A DNA stretch of 7,062 bases from Ktedonobacteraceae bacterium. GTDB lineage: Bacteria; Chloroflexota; Ktedonobacteria; Ktedonobacterales; Ktedonobacteraceae. The notes beneath the pieces were generated by a model that searched no databases, was not told the origin of the DNA, and saw nothing but the letters and a program-made list of their open reading frames with translations. The stretch covers positions 1-7,062 of the forward strand of contig JADBKA010000250.1 in assembly GCA_014896635.1 (NCBI GenBank), read 5' to 3'. This document shows positions 1-5,907 of the stretch, in pieces. The position numbers and the translations under genes are program-made. Every line of letters begins with the position of its first letter. Position 1 is the stretch's first letter.

Positions 1-51
1 TTACGTCCACTGCGACTGATCTATCTTGAAGAGCAGCAGTCCGCTCATAGT

Positions 52-69
52 CGTTGTAGTGCAACAACG
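52..69. repeat. Short dyad upstream of the flippase
   Basis: CGTTGT (52-57) and ACAACG (64-69) form a perfect 6-bp inverted repeat around a 6-nt centre, about 55 nt before the flippase start. It could be an operator or an RNA hairpin. No clear -35/-10 pair was found beside it, and a 6-bp dyad can occur by chance. Confidence 0.25.
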
Positions 70-114
70 GGAGGCAATCATAGAAGAGCAAACGAGTCAC
101 GTAACCAGGATAAC

Positions 115-118
115 GGAG
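115..118 (+). promoter_or_regulatory. Shine-Dalgarno deciding the GTG start of the flippase
   Basis: GGAG with a 5-nt spacer before GTG at 124. The later in-frame ATG at 169 has no comparable purine-rich site at the right distance, so this site supports the GTG start. Confidence 0.6.
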
Positions 119-123
119 TACCT

Positions 124-1761
124 GTGATATCAAACAATGCCAATTCCCTGACATCGGATAGCACCATTATGACAGAACTGCCACAGGAAGAGGCGGCAGC
201 TCAGCATCTTTTAAAACGCACGCCGGGGAGTTATCTGCTCAACCAGCTCTACGGACTCTGGTTTTTCGCTTCGACTTTCTTACTCACGGTCATCATTACA
301 CACGAAGTGACCACGCGAGAGTACGGCATCTATGCGGTGGCAATGACGGCCTATAATACCATCCAGTATATAGTTGCTCTGGGATTAGAAGATGCAACAA
401 CAACTTTTGTGCCACGTGTCCTGGCCGAACATGGCAAAGCTGCGGCTGCGCTCCTCATCAGACGCCTGCTCCTACTGCGCATAGGTATTCTCATCGTCAG
501 CGCGTTTCTGATCATCTACGGTCTGCCAGCTCTTACCATACTGATGCAGCACATACAAATGCACCAGGCATTGAATGTTGGCGATCTGTTCGATCCTGAA
601 TGGGAACCCTACATTCTGCCTATTGCATTGCTCGTTGTGAGTAGCGGCGTAGCGAATCTGTTGAATGCTGTCTGTGCCGCGCTTATGCGCATGAAGATCG
701 TGTTTGTGATCGGCTCGTTGACACAGATCGGCCTGTTGGGACTGGGATTTGTGGTGTTGCAGAGTGGCGGCGGCATCAACGGTCTGCTCTGGCTGATGGC
801 AACTGGCTATATTTTCGTGACGGCGGCTTACGTGCTCTGGCTCTCCAGGGTTATTTTCGCGCGCGGCGCGGAGTACAGGCAGCCGCTCAAGCCGGTTCTC
901 CAACTGGGGATCTCGGCCTGGCTGACCAATCTGGCTTCAGGAGCGCTGCTCAAGCAGGTTTCGATCATTTTACTTGGCTATTTTGCCGTTTCGCTGGTGG
1001 AGATTGGCTATTTCAACCTTTCTTTCCAGCTAGCGGATGCTGCCAATTATCTACTGGTAGCTGGCTTTGGTGGGGTAGGTGGAGCCGCGCTGGCGGCGGC
1101 TTTTGTGGGGAAGAACTACCAGCGCCTGGCGCGTTCGTGGCAGGCACTGATCAAAGTGGAGACGATCCTTGCGGCGACCGGCCTGGTTTTCTGCCTTTTC
1201 AACGCGCCGGCCATCGCGCACGCGCTCTACGGCAGTCAATATGACCCGATGGGACCACTCTTTGCGATTTTTCTTTTCTTTAATATTCTGGTACGAATCA
1301 TCGGGACCACGATCCACCAGCTCTCGCTCTATGTGGTTGGCGAATCCAGTCGCGTTGCGCTGGCCCAGTGGATTGGCATAAGTATTGCTCTACTTGGCGG
1401 CATCGTACTCATCCCGCATTCCGGTCCAGCAGGCGCCCTGATCGCCGATGGCATCGCCAAGACAGTCGTTGGTCTGCTCATGCTGTTCATGATCGTACGA
1501 CATCTACCGCGCCGGTATCCAATGGAACTGTTGGGCTTTACGCTACGCTTTTTGCTGGCGCTGGTTCTGGCGGCGCTGCCCGGCCTGCTGTGGCACCCGA
1601 CGGATAAAGTGCAACTGGTGATTTCGGGCTGCATTTTCCTCGTCCTGAGCCTGGGGCTGTTGCTCTGGATCAAGCCACTGAGCGCGGGGGACATGGAGAT
1701 GCTGCAAAGCGTCAATCCCCGGCTCCTGCGCTACCTGCGCTGGTTCGCACGCCCGGCGTAG
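124..1761 (+). CDS. MOP-superfamily polysaccharide flippase (Wzx/RfbX-like)
   Basis: This 545-residue integral membrane protein most resembles the polysaccharide-synthesis branch of the MOP flippases, which move lipid-linked sugar repeat units across the cytoplasmic membrane. About 14 hydrophobic segments can be picked out, the first near residues 38-60, then about 70-88, 112-137, 162-186, 192-213, 218-240, 258-292 (a pair), 305-328, 342-366, 376-400, 410-430, 436-458, 468-489 and 497-516. A polar N-terminus of about 35 residues precedes them and a short basic tail (RLLRYLRWFARP) follows. Length and helix count fit the family. The GTG start is chosen because GGAG at 115-118 lies 5 nt upstream. 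An ATG at codon 16 (169-171) is the alternative. The frame is open to the left edge, so a longer product cannot be excluded. It probably belongs to an exopolysaccharide or O-antigen-like locus to the left. The substrate cannot be read from the sequence. Confidence 0.85.
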   Translation: MISNNANSLTSDSTIMTELPQEEAAAQHLLKRTPGSYLLNQLYGLWFFASTFLLTVIITHEVTTREYGIYAVAMTAYNTIQYIVALGLEDATTTFVPRVLAEHGKAAAALLIRRLLLLRIGILIVSAFLIIYGLPALTILMQHIQMHQALNVGDLFDPEWEPYILPIALLVVSSGVANLLNAVCAALMRMKIVFVIGSLTQIGLLGLGFVVLQSGGGINGLLWLMATGYIFVTAAYVLWLSRVIFARGAEYRQPLKPVLQLGISAWLTNLASGALLKQVSIILLGYFAVSLVEIGYFNLSFQLADAANYLLVAGFGGVGGAALAAAFVGKNYQRLARSWQALIKVETILAATGLVFCLFNAPAIAHALYGSQYDPMGPLFAIFLFFNILVRIIGTTIHQLSLYVVGESSRVALAQWIGISIALLGGIVLIPHSGPAGALIADGIAKTVVGLLMLFMIVRHLPRRYPMELLGFTLRFLLALVLAALPGLLWHPTDKVQLVISGCIFLVLSLGLLLWIKPLSAGDMEMLQSVNPRLLRYLRWFARPA

Positions 1762-1768
1762 CTGCCAC

Positions 1769-1783
1769 CTCGCTGGGGGCGAG
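1769..1783. other. Weak hairpin in the convergent junction
   Basis: CTCGC (1769-1773) pairs with GCGAG (1779-1783) around a 5-nt loop, 8 nt after the flippase stop. No T-run follows on either strand, so it is not a typical intrinsic terminator. It may contribute to transcript ends between the flippase and the oppositely oriented STAND gene. Confidence 0.25.
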
Positions 1784-1801
1784 AAAGCCGGCGGAGAGTC
1801 C

Positions 1802-1823
1802 GGGGGACCGCAGGGGGACCGCA
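1802..1823. repeat. Tandem 11-bp direct repeat
   Basis: GGGGGACCGCA occurs twice back to back at 1802-1812 and 1813-1823, with no mismatch, in the noncoding gap between two convergent genes. It looks like a slippage duplication. The second copy also supplies GACCG (1817-1821), which can pair with CGGTC (1830-1834). Confidence 0.8.
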
Positions 1824-1841
1824 GGTAAACGGTCGAAACTG

Positions 1842-4583
1842 TCAGGTTGCCCGCAATTCCTGGTCCACTATCTGCTGCACTTGCGGCTCAACACTGTTTT
1901 TGAGTTTATCGAACTCGGCATCGCCAAGCTTTTCACGCAAAGCCGCGATAGATCTCTGCGTCGTCCTGGCACGCAGTCCGGCATCCTGATCGGTGGCAGG
2001 CAACTGGTTGAAGATGTCAAGGGCCAGCAAGTAGCAGGCAAGAGCGACAGCATCTTTGGCGCTATCGTTGTAGCAGCGGCCAAGCACCAGCAAGGCTTTG
2101 GCCTCATGTTTGCGCTGGCCCAGCTTGCGGCGAATGATCAGAGATTGCTTAAGAGAGGCGATGGCCAGCCCCAACTCACCCTGATTCCTGTGCAGTGTTC
2201 CCAGGAAGTAGAGCGTTTTGGCCTCACCTGACCGGTTGCCGGTCTCGCGCCGGATGGACAGCGCCTTTTCGTAGTAAGCCAGCGCTTTCTGATACTCTCC
2301 CAGATCAGCGTAGACCACCCCCAGGTTATTGAGAACCGATCCTTCACCGCCGCGATTGCCGGTTCCACGGCGAATGCGCAGCGCCTGGTTGTAGTAATCG
2401 AGGGCTTTCTGCCTCTCTCCCGTCGCACTATACACCCGTCCCAGGCAATTGAGCGTCCAGCCCTCGGCGCTGCGGTCTCCTATTTCCCGGCTGATCTTCA
2501 GGGATTCCTCATGGTACGCCAGCGCCCTGTCAACCTGACCCAGATTCAGGTAGACGCGCCCGATAGCGTTCAACGTGCGGCTCTCCTCACCGTGATCCTC
2601 TAACTCACGATAGAGCGGCAGTGCCTGCTCAAAAGCTGCCAGCGCCTTATCCATCAGTGCGAAGTCATAATAGGCCCAGCCAATATTGGAGAGGGCTGTG
2701 CTCTTCCCCTGCACATCGCCTGTCTTCTCGCAGACGGCCAGCGCCTCTTCGCAGTATTGCAGCGTATATCGCCTCTCACCTGTATCGGAATAAGTGCGCC
2801 CGATATTGTTCAAGGCGCGCCCTTCTTCGTGGCGGTCTCCCGCCTGGCGACTGAGTTCTAGCGCCTGCTCAAAGTAATGGCGCGCTGTCATAACCTGGCC
2901 GAGCACGCGATAGATCTCACCCAGCTCATTATAGATCCTGGCTGCCTGGCTCTCTGCTGGCTGCCACTTTTGCAACGGCACAAGTTGCAAGTATAGCTCC
3001 AGCAGCGTGGCACTGTTGCCCCAGCGGCGCAGATCTGTGTAGAGCCGCTCCTGCACAATCAGCTCGTAAGCTTCCCGCCAGTGGCCTGCCTGGCAGAGCG
3101 CCCAGGTGGCTTCCACGAGAGGCTGCACATCCCGGCTCTGTCTACGTTGTCCTGGTGAGGGACTATGCTGCGCGGCATATTGGCGATAGTAGTGCGCGGC
3201 CCTGGCATAGGCGGCCTGCAACTCGCGGAAATTGGCTTGCTCGTCATCTTCCACAAAACGATCATTGGCAAAGCCGACAATCAGCGTATGTAACTGGTAC
3301 AGCCCTTCGCCAGCAGGCTGCAAGAGATGCTGAGCCAGCAAGCCGTCAAGGGCCTGTTGCAGACGGCTCAAGGCAATGGTTTGTTCAGGATCGGCCACTG
3401 CCTGAGCGGCAGCGAGGGGGACCGGCTCACGGTAGACACAGAAAGCAGTGAGCAGCATACGCTGTACGGAGTCAAGCTGCTCTATGTAGATCTGGTCGAG
3501 CAGGTTGCGCGCAACATTGCCAATCCAGAGACGACTATAGGAAGGGTCATTGAAGAAGGCGCTCAGGCTGAGATGGCGATTGCGCAACAGTGAGGCCAGC
3601 AGGGTCAGGGCAAAGGCATGGCCGCCACAACGTTCGACTGCCCGGCGCAGTTCCTCTTCTTCGCCCGCAATTCCTAGCTTGCGCAGCAATTGCACGCCTT
3701 CATCGAGTTCCAGCCCCTTCACCTGGTACTCCTGCATATGCGCCGGCAGATAGCTCCTGACGCCGACAGGCCAGGGCCGGCTAGTCAGCAGGATACGACA
3801 GGTCAGCGGCTGATTATTAATCACATCAATCCACTCCCCAACACCGGAACGATCAGGCAGAGCTTGCCCGGTCTGCCAATTCAACAAATTTTCAAATTGA
3901 TCGAGCACGATCAGGCGCGGCCCCGAAGCTTCGTTGAGAGTATTGAAGAGCACCGCTGCCTGACTGTGCGGCGCCAGCGAATCCAGCTCAGGGACAGGTT
4001 TTTGCAGCGATTCAAAGATGGTGCCGATGAGATCGGCCATCGTGGCAGTCGAGTCGATTTTGAGCCAGAGCGCGGGGGCGCTGAAAGGACTCTGACCCGC
4101 CTGGCGCTGTTTCTCAGCATAGCGATAAACCAGCGCAGCCAGTGTCGATTTGCCAACCCCCCCGATGCCGGTCAGCACAACAGCCGTTACAGCATGCCGC
4201 GTCAATTTCTCGTATATCTCCCCAACGGCTTTCTCACGCTGCTGTACCGTATACTCATCAGTAGACGGCGGGACCGCCAGCAGGCTGCGGTAAGCAATCC
4301 TCTGCCCGCTTCCTGGAGCGAGTAGCGAGCCTGTAATCGCCGGGTCAGGAGCAAGCGGAAGCGGCGGGAGCGGCTTTTCAGTGATAGGAAAGAGCCACTG
4401 GAAGAGCGCAATAATGATACTGAGAACCGTCAGGATCAGTACCGGCAGAATACTATTCCACTGCGCGGGATTCCAGATCAGCCACAGGGCCGCGCTGACA
4501 ATGATCGCCAGCAGCACTAGCAACACAATCAGCACTCGTCCCCAGAGGACTTTCCGGCGTGTTCGCGGCTTTTGCACATCCAT
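1842..4583 (-). CDS. Membrane-anchored STAND (NB-ARC/NACHT-like) NTPase with C-terminal TPR repeats
   Basis: The predicted 913-residue protein has, in order: a basic N-terminus (KPRTRRK); two hydrophobic helices near 13-37 and 43-67, likely a hairpin with the rest in the cytoplasm; a proline-rich linker (about 70-85); a P-loop NTPase with Walker A GIGGVGKST (139-147), Walker B LIVLDQFE (224-231) and sensor motif TSRP (267-270); a GxP-type motif GGHAFAL (320-326) in which alanine replaces the usual proline; a winged-helix region ending in LHT (431-433) at the MHD position; a helical linker; and eight TPR units (549-868). STAND proteins switch between ADP-bound off and ATP-bound oligomeric on states, with the repeats usually sensing a ligand. 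The ATG at 4583 is preferred. A TTG at 4592 adds three residues and lies closer to the Shine-Dalgarno. Signalling or immune function is inference. Confidence 0.87.
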   Translation of the reverse strand: MDVQKPRTRRKVLWGRVLIVLLVLLAIIVSAALWLIWNPAQWNSILPVLILTVLSIIIALFQWLFPITEKPLPPLPLAPDPAITGSLLAPGSGQRIAYRSLLAVPPSTDEYTVQQREKAVGEIYEKLTRHAVTAVVLTGIGGVGKSTLAALVYRYAEKQRQAGQSPFSAPALWLKIDSTATMADLIGTIFESLQKPVPELDSLAPHSQAAVLFNTLNEASGPRLIVLDQFENLLNWQTGQALPDRSGVGEWIDVINNQPLTCRILLTSRPWPVGVRSYLPAHMQEYQVKGLELDEGVQLLRKLGIAGEEEELRRAVERCGGHAFALTLLASLLRNRHLSLSAFFNDPSYSRLWIGNVARNLLDQIYIEQLDSVQRMLLTAFCVYREPVPLAAAQAVADPEQTIALSRLQQALDGLLAQHLLQPAGEGLYQLHTLIVGFANDRFVEDDEQANFRELQAAYARAAHYYRQYAAQHSPSPGQRRQSRDVQPLVEATWALCQAGHWREAYELIVQERLYTDLRRWGNSATLLELYLQLVPLQKWQPAESQAARIYNELGEIYRVLGQVMTARHYFEQALELSRQAGDRHEEGRALNNIGRTYSDTGERRYTLQYCEEALAVCEKTGDVQGKSTALSNIGWAYYDFALMDKALAAFEQALPLYRELEDHGEESRTLNAIGRVYLNLGQVDRALAYHEESLKISREIGDRSAEGWTLNCLGRVYSATGERQKALDYYNQALRIRRGTGNRGGEGSVLNNLGVVYADLGEYQKALAYYEKALSIRRETGNRSGEAKTLYFLGTLHRNQGELGLAIASLKQSLIIRRKLGQRKHEAKALLVLGRCYNDSAKDAVALACYLLALDIFNQLPATDQDAGLRARTTQRSIAALREKLGDAEFDKLKNSVEPQVQQIVDQELRAT
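1980..2939 (-). repeat. Eight TPR-encoding 120-bp units
   Basis: These 960 bp encode eight consecutive 40-residue TPR units without a gap or insertion. Each unit follows the pattern xxLNxLGxxYxxxGxxxxALxxYExAL with a tail like xxxTGNRxGE. The 40-residue rather than 34-residue period is the kinesin-light-chain-like form often found behind bacterial NB-ARC domains. Units 4 to 6 (about residues 669-788) are the closest to consensus. The last unit is degenerate (YNDSAKDAVALACYLLALDI). Confidence 0.85.
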
Positions 4584-4596
4584 GTGACACAAAAAA

Positions 4597-4603
4597 CCCT
4601 TCC
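4597..4603 (-). promoter_or_regulatory. Shine-Dalgarno of the STAND gene
   Basis: On the minus strand GGAAGGG is followed by a T-run. It lies 4 nt before an in-frame TTG (4592) and 13 nt before the ATG (4583). The first spacing is short and the second long, so the site does not settle the start by itself. The ATG is favoured because it is the stronger initiator. Confidence 0.5.
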
Positions 4604-4630
4604 AGAATGCTTCTATTAACTTTCTCTCTG

Positions 4631-4659
4631 ATTATAACCGATAGCAGCGAAGCTGGATA
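4631..4659 (-). promoter_or_regulatory. Putative sigma70-type promoter of the STAND gene
   Basis: The minus strand has a perfect TATAAT at 4636-4631. At 17-bp spacing the -35 position reads TATCCA (4659-4654), only a 3 of 6 match to TTGACA. Transcription would start near 4624, giving a leader of about 40 nt with the Shine-Dalgarno inside. The -10 is seen directly; promoter activity is inferred. Confidence 0.45.
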
Positions 4660-4689
4660 GCCTATCTGTGCCAGAAAAAATACAGAACC

Positions 4690-4848
4690 ATGAGCATTTC
4701 AACCTTCCCCCAAAAGTACGGAGTTACAGAGAAAAGTGGCATCAAGCGAAACTCTCTTCCGTTATCATTCGTACCCCTCATAAGGGCGAATTTCGTCCCT
4801 AAACGAAAGAGTAAAGAACTTCTGGAGAAGGTTCGGCTGGCATGTTAG
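4690..4848 (+). CDS. Possible 52-codon leader ORF of unknown function
   Basis: An ATG at 4690 opens a 52-residue frame (starts MSISTFPQKYGV, ends ELLEKVRLAC) whose TAG stop at 4846-4848 lies just inside the start of the next gene (ATG 4842-4844), an overlap typical of translational coupling. The product is basic with no recognisable domain, no signal peptide and no cysteine motif. No convincing Shine-Dalgarno precedes it, only an A-rich stretch, and a chance open frame of this length is quite possible. It spans the inverted repeats at 4775-4808 and the Shine-Dalgarno of the next gene, so if translated it could act as a leader peptide. It is listed as a weak candidate only. Confidence 0.15.
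   Translation: MSISTFPQKYGVTEKSGIKRNSLPLSFVPLIRANFVPKRKSKELLEKVRLAC
4775..4808 (+). promoter_or_regulatory. Cluster of overlapping, mutually exclusive inverted repeats
   Basis: Three pairings share bases: CCCT (4775-4778) with AGGG (4783-4786); AGGG plus CGAA (4783-4790) with TTCG and CCCT (4792-4800, one bulged T); and TTTCGT (4791-4796) with ACGAAA (4803-4808), a perfect 6-bp dyad with a 6-nt centre. They lie 34-67 nt before the DUF5348-like start. Alternative hairpins of this sort occur in attenuators and operators, but no T-run follows, so the role is open. Confidence 0.35.
4824..4831 (+). promoter_or_regulatory. Shine-Dalgarno region of the DUF5348-like gene
   Basis: GGAGAAGG at 4824-4831 precedes the ATG at 4842 by 10 nt. 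The spacing is at the long end but acceptable, and no other start in this frame is better placed. Confidence 0.45.
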
Positions 4849-5140
4849 AAGAGCAGACCAATACCATCTGGAGTGGCGGGCTCGGCTACAACCACGAACA
4901 GCAGTGTCTCGAACTGAGCGAACTGCCTCTACGCTCCGGTGATCGTATCGAACTATGCGTGTTCGGACACTGGATTCCAGGAACAGTTGAGCGTGACAAC
5001 AGCGGGTGGTATTTACTCACCCTGGACTACATCGGCATCCGGCTGCGTCCAGGACTGCTGGCGCGCCACGAGCAATCTTTATCAAGCCAGCACGGATCGA
5101 CGAGTTGCTGGGGATGCTCGGCGAGTTGCTGTCTGTCTAG
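4842..5140 (+). CDS. Small DUF5348-like protein, apparently frameshifted
   Basis: Residues 1 to about 77 (4842-5072) read as a compact domain with the pattern LRSGDRIEL..FGHWIPGTVE....GWYLL....GIRLRPGLLAR, which resembles DUF5348, a short beta-rich family of unknown function. After GLLARHE the frame loses protein character (SSQHGSTSCWGCSASCC), runs through the stop of the convergent livF gene and ends only at 5417. Going back one base at about 5072 instead gives AIF followed by IKPARIDELLGMLGELLSV and a TAG at 5138-5140, a natural amphipathic C-terminal helix. The intended product is therefore probably 99 residues, ending 14 bp before the livF stop. No slippery heptamer is visible, so a one-base deletion, real or from sequencing, is likelier than programmed frameshifting. 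The family match is from memory of the pattern. Confidence 0.6.
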
Positions 5141-5154
5141 ACCATCCAGGCCAT

Positions 5155-5883
5155 TTACGCACCACCGAGGTATGCCTGGCGCACCAGGTCGTTCGTTAAT
5201 AGATTCCGGGCCGTATCGCTCAGTACGATCTTGCCGGTTTGCAGCACATAGCCCCGGTCGGCAAGATTCAGCGCCATTGAAGCATTCTGCTCTACCAGGA
5301 AGATCGTCACCCCTTCTTCACGGATGCGCTGGATGGTCGAGAAAACAGTTTCGACCAGAATGGGCGAGAGGCCCATCGACGGCTCGTCCATACAGATCAT
5401 ACGCGGGCGGGACATGAGCGCGCGCGCCATCGCCAGCATTTGCTGCTCACCGCCCGACATTGTACCGGCCACCTGTTTCAGGCGTTCCTTGATGCGCGGG
5501 AAGATCTGGCACACATGATCCAGATCCGCCTTGATCTCTACTTTATTGCTGCGCGTGTAGGCTCCCATCTCCAGATTTTCCAGCACCGTCATGCGTGGGA
5601 AAATGCGCCGTGCTTCCGGGACAAGTGCCAGACCGGACTTCACAATATCGCCGGTTAGTTTGCGCTCGATGGGCTGACCTTCAAAGAAAATCGAGCCGGA
5701 ACGCGGGCGAATCAGGCCGAAAATGGTTTTCATCGTTGTCGTTTTGCCGGCAGCATTAGCACCGAGCAGGCAGACGATTTCGCCTTTCCTCACCTCAAGA
5801 GAGATATCATAGAGCACCTGGCTTGGGCCATAAAAGGTATTGACGCTCTCCAGTCGTAACTCAACCGCATTCGGACTACTCAT
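5155..5883 (-). CDS. livF: Branched-chain amino acid ABC transporter, ATP-binding protein LivF
   Basis: This 242-residue cytoplasmic ABC ATPase pairs with LivG to power a LIV-type importer of branched-chain amino acids or related small solutes such as amides or urea. Walker A is GANAAGKT (41-48), with alanine where GxNGAGKT has glycine, a common LivF variant. The Q-loop region is LVPEARRIFPRMTVLENLEMG (88-107 approximately), with the LivF-typical glutamate. The signature is MSGGEQQ (142-148), Walker B is MICMDEP (162-168), and the switch position is VEQN (197-200), with glutamine in place of histidine as in LivF generally. Length matches the family. The start is ATG with GAGAGG at 5891-5896, 7 nt upstream. 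It is the last gene of the operon, 24 nt after livG, and no terminator hairpin with a T-run follows. Confidence 0.93.
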   Translation of the reverse strand: MSSPNAVELRLESVNTFYGPSQVLYDISLEVRKGEIVCLLGANAAGKTTTMKTIFGLIRPRSGSIFFEGQPIERKLTGDIVKSGLALVPEARRIFPRMTVLENLEMGAYTRSNKVEIKADLDHVCQIFPRIKERLKQVAGTMSGGEQQMLAMARALMSRPRMICMDEPSMGLSPILVETVFSTIQRIREEGVTIFLVEQNASMALNLADRGYVLQTGKIVLSDTARNLLTNDLVRQAYLGGA

Positions 5884-5907
5884 GCATATTCCTCTCTTTC
5901 GCGCACC

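Larger units (their letters stand above)
4593..4841. other. Divergent intergenic region
   Basis: About 250 bp between the STAND gene (minus) and the DUF5348-like gene (plus), visibly AT-richer than the flanking genes. It holds the STAND Shine-Dalgarno and TATAAT box on the left, and the inverted-repeat cluster and the weak 52-codon ORF on the right. For the plus strand the best -10 candidate is TATCAT (4763-4768), but no acceptable -35 stands at 16-18 bp, so no promoter is called there. Confidence 0.5.

Noticed and set aside
472..903. 143-codon open frame on the minus strand
   Set aside because: It is antisense to the membrane helices of the flippase; the product is His/Gln-rich and looks like a shadow.
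3690..4325. 211-codon open frame on the plus strand
   Set aside because: It is antisense to the STAND NTPase core, including the Walker A and B motifs, and has no recognisable content.
5070..5090. Programmed -1 frameshifting site in the DUF5348-like gene
   Set aside because: No X XXY YYZ heptamer is present in the correct register and no strong downstream stem was found, so a simple indel is the better explanation.
5135..5142. 8-bp palindrome GTCTAGAC at the stop of the small gene
   Set aside because: It has no loop and is short, so it is most likely chance.
5146..5179. CCAGGC / GCCTGG inverted repeat as a terminator for the livF operon
   Set aside because: The 6-bp stem has a 22-nt loop, one arm is inside the livF coding end, and no T-run follows.
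5141..5417. Extension of the small plus-strand gene to a 191-residue protein
   Set aside because: The segment is antisense to the conserved C-terminal half of livF and has Ser/Arg/Pro-rich low-information content. A better C-terminus exists in the adjacent frame, ending at 5140.
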